Shown here piece by piece: positions 1 to 6,961 of a stretch of DNA of 15,246 nt. The position numbers and the translations under genes are program-made. The stretch's first letter is position 1. The number at the start of each line of letters is the position of its first letter. The notes beneath the pieces are model-generated. The model made no database searches, was not told the DNA's origin, and saw nothing but the letters and a program-made list of their open reading frames with translations. Source of the stretch: Spartobacteria bacterium (GTDB lineage: Bacteria; Verrucomicrobiota; Verrucomicrobiia; Chthoniobacterales; Terrimicrobiaceae); the NCBI GenBank assembly GCA_947487745.1, contig CANKXQ010000011.1, positions 1 through 15,246 of the forward strand, in the 5' to 3' direction.

Positions 1-441
<441 letters not shown>

Positions 442-450
442 CTATGCAAT

Positions 451-1050
451 ATGCCCGCCCTCATGCCGCAACTCAAAATTGCCGTCCTCGGTTCTGGAAA
501 AGGTTCCAACTTCCGCGCGATCCTCTCAGCGATCATGGCGGGACACCTGAGAGTCACCCCCGTCCTCGCTGCGTCTGATGTGCCTGAGGCCGGTATCCTC
601 ACGCTGGCTGACAACCTCGGAATCCCGACGACAACAATCCACGAGCCAAAATACCGGACTCGCCTTTCCGATGGTGTCGAGTTCTCGCTCGTCAAAGAAC
701 TCCAGGCATCCGGCGCCGACCTGATCGTCCTCGCGGGCTACATGCGCCTCGTTAAAGAACCTCTTCTCGAAGCCTTCCCACGCCGCATCATCAATATCCA
801 TCCTTCGCTTCTGCCTTCCTTTCCCGGACTGGAGGCGTGGAGACAAGCGCTCTCGGCCGGGGTGAAGACGACCGGTTGCACAGTGCATTTCGTGGACTCC
901 GGCATGGATACAGGCGAGGTCATCGCCCAATCCCAAGTAAACATCCTGCCAGGAGACACCCCGGAGACCCTCCACGCGCGCATCCAGGAGGCGGAGCATC
1001 AACTTTATCCCGAAGTCCTCGCTCGCTTCGCCCGCCGGGAGTTTCCATGA
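451..1050 (+). CDS. purN: Phosphoribosylglycinamide formyltransferase (GART, PurN)
   Basis: A 199-residue protein, near the usual length for PurN. It transfers a formyl group from 10-formyl-THF to GAR in de novo purine synthesis. Visible features are the N-terminal phosphate-binding loop GSGKGSN (14-20), the catalytic NIHPS motif (Asn115, His117) and Asp153 in DSGMDTGEVIAQ. These match the Asn106/His108/Asp144 triad of the E. coli enzyme with the same spacing. Two in-frame ATGs (451 and 463) are possible and neither has a clear Shine-Dalgarno, so the true N-terminus may be four residues shorter. The stop codon overlaps the ATG of the downstream helicase (ATGA, 1047-1050), so the two genes are probably co-transcribed and translationally coupled. 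Confidence 0.95.
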   Translation: MPALMPQLKIAVLGSGKGSNFRAILSAIMAGHLRVTPVLAASDVPEAGILTLADNLGIPTTTIHEPKYRTRLSDGVEFSLVKELQASGADLIVLAGYMRLVKEPLLEAFPRRIINIHPSLLPSFPGLEAWRQALSAGVKTTGCTVHFVDSGMDTGEVIAQSQVNILPGDTPETLHARIQEAEHQLYPEVLARFARREFP

Positions 1051-3053
1051 GCCGCTTCCGTCTCTACGACCTCAATCCGGAACAGCAAAGCGCAGCCACC
1101 CACGAGAACGGCCCACTGCTCATACTCGCCGGCGCAGGAACCGGAAAAACCCGCACCATCGTGGCCCGCATTACATGGCTGGTCTCGACGGGAACCCCTG
1201 CGTCCAAAATTCTGGCCGTGACCTTCACCAACAAAGCCGCCCGCGAAATGAAGGAGCGCATCAGGGGAATGCTCAACGAGGAGCAGGCGGACGAAATCAC
1301 GGCATCCACATTCCATGCCCTCTGCGTGCGGATTCTCCGCGCCGATGCCGACAAGATCGGATACAAAAACAACTTCACCATTTTCGACGAGGGCGACCAA
1401 CTCGGGCTCATCAAAAAAGTCATTAATCGCGTCATAGCGAAGGATGAAAAACTCGACCCCGGGCTGGCAAAAAACCTGATCAGCAAAGCCAAAAACAACG
1501 GCTGGGCCGCGCCGCAAGACGACGAGACTGTCATCGGAGCGGTTTATGCACGCTACAACCGCGAACTCCATGCGCTCAATGCGATGGATTTCGACGACCT
1601 GCTCGTCCAAGCCGTGCGCCTTCTCAATGAACACCAGGATGTCCGCGACAAGTGGCGCGCCCGCTACACTCAGATGATGGTCGATGAATTCCAGGATACC
1701 AACCGCCTGCAGCTCGACCTAGTGAGCCTGCTTGCGGCCGGTGACCCGCCGAATGTCTGCGTGGTGGGCGATGACGACCAGAGCATCTACGGGTGGCGTG
1801 GGGCCGAGGTGTCGAACATCCTCGAGTTTGAAAAGCATTTCCCAAATCCCAAGATCATCCGCCTCGAGCAAAACTACCGCAGCACGAATCCCATTCTCAC
1901 CACGGCAAACCGCCTCATCAAAAACAACCCGCGCCGCCGCGTGAAGAACCTCTGGAGTTCTGTCCCCGGCGGCGATCCGGTCCATGTCGTGGCAGTGGCC
2001 GATGACAAAACAGAAGCCGAGTTTGTCGTCGGCGAGGCTGGAGCCATCCGCAATGCAGGCGGTATCCCGTGGGAACACTTCGCGGTGATCTACCGCATGA
2101 ACGCCCAATCGCGCCTTCTGGAGGAAAACCTCCGCCGCATGAAAATCCCCTATCGGCTCGTCGGCGGAAAAAGCTTTTTCGACCGCCGCGAAATCAAGGA
2201 TATCCTCGCCACCATCACCTGCCTCATCAACCCGCAGGATGACATCTCCCTCCTCCGTATCATCAACACCCCACCGCGCGGCATCGGCGCGACATCGGTA
2301 GAGATCGCCCTCGAGCACAGCGCCAAGGCCCACCGCAGCCTGTTTGAAACGCTTACCGATGCCGCCTTTGAACAGGAGGTTTCACGCAAGACCGCCGCGG
2401 CGATCCGCAAGTTCGCGGAGGACCTGGCAGCCGCTCGCATCCACCTCCTCACTCCGGGCGCGGACGCCTACGCCATCGTGAATGGATACCTCTCCGAGAC
2501 TGGCTACTTCGAGGATCTCAAAAATTCCTGCAAGACGCCTGAAGAGGCCCTCAACAGGGAATCGGGCGCGAAGGAAATCCTCAACGCCCTGGCGACCCAC
2601 CAATCGAAAAAGCGCGGCAGTGTGCAGGATTTCCTCGACGAACTTTCCCTCAACCGCGAGCGCGAGGAGGATAAGAAGGACGACGCCACCGGGCTTACGC
2701 TCATCACTCTCCACGCCGCCAAGGGGCTGGAATTCCCCCACGTCTTCCTGATCGGCGCGGAGGATGGACTCCTCCCCCACGAACGCTCGAAATCCGAGGG
2801 CACGGTCGATGAGGAAAGACGGCTTTTTTACGTTGGGATTACCCGCGCGATGAAGTCCCTCACCATCACCCATTGTCGAAACCGCACGAAATTCGGCTCC
2901 GCCATGAGCTGCCGTCCCAGCCCGTTTCTCAAAGAAATCGAAGGCGACAGCGTGCTTTCAGAATCGCACGAGGACATTATGACCCGCCCCGTCGCCGAGG
3001 AGGATCTCGCTGCATCCTTTGCCAGCCTGCGGGCGATGCTTGCAGCCGACTGA
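1047..3053 (+). CDS. rep: ATP-dependent DNA helicase, Rep/PcrA type (UvrD superfamily 1A)
   Basis: A 668-residue 3'-5' DNA helicase with all SF1A motifs in order: Q motif LNPEQQSAA (9-17), Walker A GAGTGKT (29-35), Ia TFTNKAAREM (59-68), Walker B VDEFQDT (212-218), III GDDDQSIYGWRGA (241-253), IV LEQNYRST (273-280), V LITLHAAKGLEF (552-563) and VI DEERRLFYVGITRA (588-601). Length, the VGDDDQSIY.WRGA motif and the C-terminal SLRAMLAAD resemble E. coli Rep (673 aa) more than UvrD. It lacks the long C-terminal tail of UvrD/PcrA, so Rep is preferred, though PcrA-like function is possible. The family removes proteins ahead of forks and helps restart. The reading frame stays open upstream to 837 inside purN, but homology starts at MSRFRLYDLNPEQQ, and GGGAG lies 5 nt before the ATG at 1047, so that start is chosen. 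It overlaps purN by ATGA. Confidence 0.93.
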   Translation: MSRFRLYDLNPEQQSAATHENGPLLILAGAGTGKTRTIVARITWLVSTGTPASKILAVTFTNKAAREMKERIRGMLNEEQADEITASTFHALCVRILRADADKIGYKNNFTIFDEGDQLGLIKKVINRVIAKDEKLDPGLAKNLISKAKNNGWAAPQDDETVIGAVYARYNRELHALNAMDFDDLLVQAVRLLNEHQDVRDKWRARYTQMMVDEFQDTNRLQLDLVSLLAAGDPPNVCVVGDDDQSIYGWRGAEVSNILEFEKHFPNPKIIRLEQNYRSTNPILTTANRLIKNNPRRRVKNLWSSVPGGDPVHVVAVADDKTEAEFVVGEAGAIRNAGGIPWEHFAVIYRMNAQSRLLEENLRRMKIPYRLVGGKSFFDRREIKDILATITCLINPQDDISLLRIINTPPRGIGATSVEIALEHSAKAHRSLFETLTDAAFEQEVSRKTAAAIRKFAEDLAAARIHLLTPGADAYAIVNGYLSETGYFEDLKNSCKTPEEALNRESGAKEILNALATHQSKKRGSVQDFLDELSLNREREEDKKDDATGLTLITLHAAKGLEFPHVFLIGAEDGLLPHERSKSEGTVDEERRLFYVGITRAMKSLTITHCRNRTKFGSAMSCRPSPFLKEIEGDSVLSESHEDIMTRPVAEEDLAASFASLRAMLAAD

Positions 3054-3085
3054 AAAGGCTTCAGGACAAAAAAAGTGAGGCCGCC

Positions 3086-3105
3086 ATCCAGAGATTTGGA
3101 TTTTT
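3086..3105 (+). terminator. Weak candidate terminator after rep
   Basis: A perfect 5-bp inverted repeat ATCCA/TGGAT (3086-3090 and 3097-3101) with a 6-nt loop is followed by TTTT. It sits 33 nt past the rep stop and just before the convergent DUF2752 gene end. The stem is short and AT-rich, so the call is tentative. Confidence 0.3.
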
Positions 3106-3115
3106 GCAGCTTGGG

Positions 3116-3592
3116 TTACTGGTTGAGCCATGCGCGAAGCCTGGCAGCGATGGTTTTGTCGGGATTCAGCAACTCAGGCTTGGGGGTTCGCAGGGCTGCA
3201 ATTAGGTGCACGGCCCACAAAACGAGCAGGAGGAGAATCAAGGCGGGCCAGAGTTTTAGAAAGGGCTTCGAGAGCGACTGCCAGTTGGCGAAGGGACGAC
3301 CGCGTGCGATCTCCAGCGCGCTTGCGAATACGAGGAGCAGGATGAAAGCAAGGAGCGGGATCGAAAGGGCGTTCAGGTAAAGCGAAGAGGCGAAGTCCCC
3401 GCGAAGAGCGGCGCAGGCTGAGCGTGTGCCTCCACAGAAAAGGCAGGGAAGGCCAGTAAGGGCTTTGAAACCGCAAGGCAGCGCGGGAAGTGATGGATTC
3501 AGGCTTTTGAGAAGCGAAAGGGAAAGGAGCAGAGCGGAGACGGCGATGATTCCAAGTCGAACCAAGCGCTGGCGCGGCGTCAGTGGCGGCAT
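3116..3592 (-). CDS. DUF2752 family membrane protein
   Basis: A 158-residue integral membrane protein from the ATG at 3592. Three hydrophobic segments are visible at about 12-30, 72-95 and 114-134. The signature of DUF2752 is present around residues 50-66 (PCLFCGGTRSACAALRGD), with the CxxCGGTRS-like core that is the hallmark of this small family. The family's function is not known. It is the last gene of the BamD-like/lptE/rsmI operon, 2 nt from the rsmI stop. A TTG at 3598 overlapping the rsmI stop is an alternative start. The ATG is preferred because an AGAGGA inside rsmI is about 10 nt from it, while it would be only about 4 nt from the TTG. Confidence 0.8.
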   Translation of the reverse strand: MPPLTPRQRLVRLGIIAVSALLLSLSLLKSLNPSLPALPCGFKALTGLPCLFCGGTRSACAALRGDFASSLYLNALSIPLLAFILLLVFASALEIARGRPFANWQSLSKPFLKLWPALILLLLVLWAVHLIAALRTPKPELLNPDKTIAARLRAWLNQ

Positions 3593-3594
3593 GG

Positions 3595-4299
3595 TCAATT
3601 GTCCTCTTCGGAGGAATCCGCCTCATGACGCACGGCAGAACAAGAGGGAATCACCAGCGTGATCTCGCCTTTTGGCGGATGTTTTTCAAAGTGGGCGATG
3701 AGGGCGGATGGTGTCTCTCGGCGGTATTCTTCGAAGGTTTTTGTGAGTTCGCGCGCGACGCACACGATGCGCCCGGGGCAGATCGTATCGAGGGCGGCGA
3801 GTGTTTTAAGAATGCGATGCGGAGATTCGAAGTAGATGCTTGTCTCGCCTCTCGCAGCTGCGGCGGTGAGTTCATTGGCGCGCCGACCGCTTTTGACCGG
3901 CAGGAACCCACCGAAGAAAAAACGGTCGCATGGAAAGCCTGAACCAACGAGCGCCGTGAGGACAGCTGAGGGGCCAGGGAGAACGCTGACGGGCAGTCCC
4001 CGGTCGATACAGGTGCGGATAAGGCGGTAGCCTGGATCGGAAATGCCGGGCATACCGGCATCCGTGATGAGAGCGACATGGGAGCCCTCAACTATGCGGT
4101 TGGCCACATCTTCACAGCGGAAGGACTCATTGTGCCCATGCAGGCTGAGGAAGGGCTTTTTGATACCGAGGTGTTGGAGGAGAAGCCCACTATGGCGGGT
4201 GTCCTCTGCGGCAATCAGGTCGGCAGCCTTCAGAACCTCAACGGCCCGCAGGGTGATATCCTGACGGTTTCCGATTGGTGTGGGAACGACGCTTAGCAC
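3595..4299 (-). CDS. rsmI: 16S rRNA (cytidine-1402-2'-O)-methyltransferase RsmI
   Basis: A 234-residue SAM-dependent tetrapyrrole-methylase-fold enzyme that 2'-O-methylates C1402 in the ribosomal P site. Family motifs are VPTPIGN.QDITLRA (5-19), AEDTRHS (31-37), LHGHNE (53-58), DAGMPGISDPGY (80-91), LPGPSAVLTAL (107-117), GGFLPVKSGRR (130-140), FESPHRI (157-163) and VARELTKTFEE (181-191). The protein starts with GTG, 15 nt after the lptE stop; no good Shine-Dalgarno is visible. It is shorter than E. coli RsmI (286 aa): the methylase domain is complete but the C-terminal extension of the enterobacterial protein is missing. It lies in an operon between lptE and a DUF2752 gene. Confidence 0.95.
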   Translation of the reverse strand: MLSVVPTPIGNRQDITLRAVEVLKAADLIAAEDTRHSGLLLQHLGIKKPFLSLHGHNESFRCEDVANRIVEGSHVALITDAGMPGISDPGYRLIRTCIDRGLPVSVLPGPSAVLTALVGSGFPCDRFFFGGFLPVKSGRRANELTAAAARGETSIYFESPHRILKTLAALDTICPGRIVCVARELTKTFEEYRRETPSALIAHFEKHPPKGEITLVIPSCSAVRHEADSSEEDN

Positions 4300-4314
4300 A
4301 GCGGGCGGCCGGTT

Positions 4315-4821
4315 TTACCAACCCTCGGTGATTTGGCTGGCGATGTTATTTGCGAGATCGGCGGCAGCGTTGGACAGGGCTTGGCGCTCGATCGTTTGGA
4401 GGTCGTTGCCACTGAAGAACGAGGTCCTGCCGATGGCCGTCCCACTCATGAGGGTGGCGCCGGTGCTTTGATCAATGACGTCGTAGCGCGCTTGCACTAT
4501 CAGGCCAAACTCACTCGTCGCAAGAACATTGCTTTGCACTGAGCGGAGGGCATTGCGATCGATCTTGGTGATGGTGCAGTTCAGTATGGCATCCGCCTGA
4601 TCGGAGTTGACGATGTGGTAGCTTCCATCTTGTTGGAGGCGCTTCACAAGCGTGTCGGCGAACATGACCTCTATGCGAGACTCGTAGGTGTTGTTCTTAA
4701 AAGTCGGAACAGACAAATCGCGCACCGAGCGCATGGGCGTGGGGCGGATCTCACCCAACTTGTAACCGCAACCAGTGAGCATGAGGGCGGCGGCGAGGAG
4801 GGCAGCGAGCGGGGTCTTCAT
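4315..4821 (-). CDS. lptE: LPS-assembly lipoprotein LptE family
   Basis: A 168-residue outer-membrane lipoprotein. The N-terminus is a lipoprotein signal peptide with lipobox LTGC (Cys18), directly followed by GYKLG, the typical mature N-terminus of LptE proteins. The rest (VPTFKNNTYESRIE, then TITKIDR, ending in SQITEGW) fits the LptE fold. LptE plugs the LptD barrel and helps place LPS in the outer leaflet, so this indicates a diderm envelope. Its ATG overlaps the stop of the upstream BamD-like gene (ATGA, 4818-4821), and no separate Shine-Dalgarno is seen, consistent with translational coupling. LptE is poorly conserved in sequence, so the assignment rests on lipobox, start motif, length and genetic context. 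Confidence 0.82.
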   Translation of the reverse strand: MKTPLAALLAAALMLTGCGYKLGEIRPTPMRSVRDLSVPTFKNNTYESRIEVMFADTLVKRLQQDGSYHIVNSDQADAILNCTITKIDRNALRSVQSNVLATSEFGLIVQARYDVIDQSTGATLMSGTAIGRTSFFSGNDLQTIERQALSNAAADLANNIASQITEGW

Positions 4822-6008
4822 GGGTTGGGCAAAGCGGGTTCGACTGCTGGCATCGGAGCGACATCCCTCGAATCGGTGCGGAGCTTGGGACTGCTCACAA
4901 CCGGCAACTCGTCGGCGACGATGTCCTGACGAGGCGGGCCGTTGAAATCAGCGAGGGAGGAGGTTTCCACCTGGGCTTGGAGCCTGCGGCGGAGCGCTGC
5001 GGTCTCACCGGTTTGAGCCTGCTCGGGGCCTGTGCGAAGCGCTTCGTCGCCCGCTTCACTCCGAATTTCCTGCACACGGTCGCGAGCTGCCACGGCATCC
5101 GCAGAATCCGGTGCGCGGCGGATGACGTCGTTGTAGTAGATGGCGGCGGCGCGATAGTTTTTGAAGCGATCGTAAAACTTCGCAATGGACATGAGGTCGT
5201 CGGATTCTTTAGCTCCGAGGGTCGCGACATTGTCCTTGGCCTGCGCGGCTTTTTCGCTGGAGGGGTATTGAAGGAGAAAGTCCTCGAATGTGTTTTTTGC
5301 TGTGACAAGCGCGGAGAGATCCTGCGTTTTACCGGACTGGCCGAGCATCATGTAGATGTATCCGATTTGATACATGGCATCATCGGCTATCGAGCTGTTG
5401 GGGTAGCGATCCAGAACCCCCTGGTAGGCTTTGGCAGCATCCTGCACGCGGTTTTGGCGCTCGTAGGTCAGGCCCAAATTGAACTGCGCGATCGGGGCAT
5501 TTTTGCTGTAGGGGGCATTTTGGATAATCGAGGCAAACATTTCCTCGGCGCGATCGGTGCCAGAGAGGAAAGCCAGGCCGAGAAATTTCACTTTTTTTCC
5601 CGCAAGATATTCGTTGGCGATGACCACCTGCCGATTCACAGAACGCTCGAAATCGGGGGTGTCGGGGTATTGGGTCACAAGCTTCTGATAGGAGTTAAAA
5701 GCCTTTGTGCTATCGCCGAGTTCTTCATAAATCTCGGCAATGCGGAACTGAGCCTTCATGGCGAGCGGGGATGCGGGGTGATTTTTAATGAAGCGACGAT
5801 AGTTACTGAGCGCGGTGGATATGGATCCCTCCTGATCATAGGCTGCAGCCTCATCGAAGTCCGCCTTCTCTTCCGGAGTGACATCCGAGTTGACCTGCTG
5901 CCGCTTGGGTGGAGGGGGAGGTTCGGTGGATTCGGGAGTCTGAGCTTCTGCCAGCGAGGAAACAACCAGAAGAGCAGCGAGAGAAATCAGTAAATATCGA
6001 AACAACAT
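4818..6008 (-). CDS. Exported TPR protein, BamD/YfiO-like outer-membrane assembly factor
   Basis: A 396-residue exported protein. The signal peptide covers residues 1-22 with a plausible AEA cleavage site before Gln23, then a proline-rich linker (PPPPPKR). TPR-like helical pairs are visible at about 52-82, 84-118, 172-205, 209-251 and 269-301, with repeated IAEIYEELGD, NLGLTYERQNR and IGYIYMMLGQ patterns. The first two resemble the BamD/YfiO domain, which supports the BAM complex in folding outer-membrane proteins. It differs from E. coli BamD (about 245 aa) by a longer helical part and a roughly 90-residue low-complexity tail rich in Arg, Gln and Pro. It has no cysteine anywhere, so it cannot be lipidated. 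An in-frame TAA 18 nt upstream of the ATG rules out a longer N-terminus. CpoB/YbgF-like is an alternative. It is the first gene of the operon with lptE, rsmI and DUF2752. Confidence 0.75.
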   Translation of the reverse strand: MLFRYLLISLAALLVVSSLAEAQTPESTEPPPPPKRQQVNSDVTPEEKADFDEAAAYDQEGSISTALSNYRRFIKNHPASPLAMKAQFRIAEIYEELGDSTKAFNSYQKLVTQYPDTPDFERSVNRQVVIANEYLAGKKVKFLGLAFLSGTDRAEEMFASIIQNAPYSKNAPIAQFNLGLTYERQNRVQDAAKAYQGVLDRYPNSSIADDAMYQIGYIYMMLGQSGKTQDLSALVTAKNTFEDFLLQYPSSEKAAQAKDNVATLGAKESDDLMSIAKFYDRFKNYRAAAIYYNDVIRRAPDSADAVAARDRVQEIRSEAGDEALRTGPEQAQTGETAALRRRLQAQVETSSLADFNGPPRQDIVADELPVVSSPKLRTDSRDVAPMPAVEPALPNP

Positions 6009-6021
6009 CGCGAGGCGTGGA

Positions 6022-6050
6022 AGTTAAGGGAGCGGACTTCATGGCGTCAA
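6022..6050 (-). promoter_or_regulatory. Candidate promoter for the BamD-like/lptE/rsmI operon
   Basis: On the minus strand TTGACG (6045-6050, one mismatch to the -35 consensus) is 17 nt from TTAACT (6022-6027, a weak -10). The predicted start would be a few bases before the ATG at 6008, giving a very short leader. The -10 match is poor. Confidence 0.35.
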
Positions 6051-6080
6051 GATTTCCGGTTTTCGGGGTCCCCCACTCAC

Positions 6081-6109
6081 TTGCAAGAAAGCGCTCCGAG
6101 TGGTAAAAA
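6081..6109 (+). promoter_or_regulatory. Candidate promoter for the small secreted-protein gene
   Basis: TTGCAA (6081-6086) is 17 nt from TAAAAA (6104-6109), with the ATG at 6116. Initiation 7 nt after the -10 would fall on the ATG itself (leaderless mRNA). The -35 lies within a 6-bp inverted repeat CCACTC/GAGTGG (6073-6078 and 6098-6103) that could be an operator. Each element matches its consensus only partly. Confidence 0.3.
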
Positions 6110-6115
6110 ATCATT

Positions 6116-6406
6116 ATGAAAGCGTGCATTTTATTTTCCATTTTTGTTCTACCGACTGCTCTGATGGCTCAGGATTTTGTGGCACCGCAAGGGCGCGAAC
6201 GCGAGATCACAACGCAGGCGCCCAGGTTGAAGCCTGAAATTGACGGCATTGTTAAACAGATTTTTGATATCGAAAAACCTTGGCAACTTTTGAATCCCGT
6301 AGCGCCTGCGAGCTACGGGACTGGCGAGCAAAATGTCTCCAAGGATACCGTCGCAGGCACGCCGCACCACTCCGTGACCCTGACTATTGTGGGCGTGGAG
6401 TGGTGA
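6116..6406 (+). CDS. Small exported hypothetical protein (96 aa)
   Basis: I do not recognise a family. Residues 1-18 form a clear Sec signal peptide (MKACILFSIFVLPTALMA, cleavage before Gln19). The mature 78 residues are hydrophilic, with no transmembrane segment and no cysteine. They include an acidic/hydrophobic stretch (EIDGIVKQIFDIEKPWQLLN), a PVAPASYGTGEQNVSKD loop and a beta-like C-terminus HHSVTLTIVGVEW. No Shine-Dalgarno is visible before the ATG. The gene is a lone plus-strand gene between two minus-strand operons. Its stop is 3 nt from the stop of the convergent membrane-protein gene. The coding sequence contains a 9-bp hairpin and a second 9-bp inverted repeat at its end. The signal peptide argues for a real gene, but no homology was recognised. 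Confidence 0.6.
   Translation: MKACILFSIFVLPTALMAQDFVAPQGREREITTQAPRLKPEIDGIVKQIFDIEKPWQLLNPVAPASYGTGEQNVSKDTVAGTPHHSVTLTIVGVEW
6295..6320. repeat. Perfect 9-bp inverted repeat inside the small secreted-protein gene
   Basis: TCCCGTAGC (6295-6303) and GCTACGGGA (6312-6320) are perfect reverse complements separated by an 8-nt loop. As RNA this is a strong, GC-rich hairpin in the second half of the 96-codon gene. Confidence 0.7.
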
Positions 6407-6416
6407 AATTCACCAC
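6365..6416. repeat. Nested inverted repeats across the convergent stop codons
   Basis: CACCACTCC (6365-6373) pairs perfectly with GGAGTGGTG (6397-6405). The second arm also belongs to a tighter palindrome GTGGTGAA-A-TTCACCAC (6400-6416) that spans the stop codons of both convergent genes. The two pairings exclude each other. Neither is followed by a U-tract, so an intrinsic terminator of standard form is not shown, but a bidirectional terminating structure is plausible. Confidence 0.5.
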
Positions 6417-6961
6417 CAGATCAAAGCGGCCGACATAAGGGCGGCACCATAAAGGAGCCCACCGAGTGCGGCCAAGCGCCAGATTTGTTTTTGGGAGGTC
6501 AGAATTTTTACAGCATCCCGCAGCAGGTATGGCATACCCACAAAAAACAGCCCGGCGATAATCCAAGCGTAGGCAAGGATGACCAAAAGCAACCGGCTTG
6601 GTTCGGACCGCAGCGCGCAGGATTCCAAAAGAGGCTCGGCTGCAAGGAGGAGCAACATGCCAAGGGCGCGGACGGCTAGAAACTCCTCCACATACATCCA
6701 AGAAAGAACCGCCCCTGCGACAATACCCACAAGCATTAATTTGCGCAGCCGCGAGAACTCGCCGAGATCGATATCGCTCACCAAGAGAAAACTCCAGACA
6801 GCAGCCATGAGCAGCAAGATGGCGCCGACAGGACGGGAGCGGGGAAATGCGCGAGCGAAATCCATAGAGGCCGTGGACTTGATAAGACCCAGCGCATGCG
6901 AGAGGACCAGCAGCAGGCCGACAGCAAGCCCAGTCGTTTGCAGTGAAAGTTGGTAGATCAT
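6410..6961 (-). CDS. Polytopic inner-membrane protein of unknown function
   Basis: A 183-residue, very hydrophobic protein with six likely membrane helices at about 7-27, 45-62, 72-92, 97-115, 121-145 and 163-182. The loops are short, with Arg/Lys clusters such as FPRSRP and SRLRK. No catalytic motif and no family are recognised; a short conserved-looking stretch is GMPYLLRDAVKIL (about 141-153). Its ATG overlaps the rnc stop (ATGA, 6958-6961), so it is probably translated by coupling from rnc mRNA. The A-rich end of rnc lies immediately upstream in place of a normal Shine-Dalgarno. The rnc linkage does not itself suggest a function. Confidence 0.75.
   Translation of the reverse strand: MIYQLSLQTTGLAVGLLLVLSHALGLIKSTASMDFARAFPRSRPVGAILLLMAAVWSFLLVSDIDLGEFSRLRKLMLVGIVAGAVLSWMYVEEFLAVRALGMLLLLAAEPLLESCALRSEPSRLLLVILAYAWIIAGLFFVGMPYLLRDAVKILTSQKQIWRLAALGGLLYGAALMSAALIWW

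Noticed and set aside
837..1046. A 70-codon N-terminal extension of the helicase frame inside purN
   Set aside because: It overlaps purN fully, has no helicase homology, and a better-supported ATG with GGGAG lies at 1047.
3052..3070. A CTGAA/TTCAG hairpin at the end of rep as its terminator
   Set aside because: It is followed by an A-run, not a U-tract, on the plus strand, and the T-run precedes it on the minus strand.
4977..5993. A 338-codon open frame antisense to the BamD-like gene
   Set aside because: No signal peptide or domain pattern makes sense; it is a by-product of codon bias in the gene on the other strand, which has a signal peptide and TPRs.
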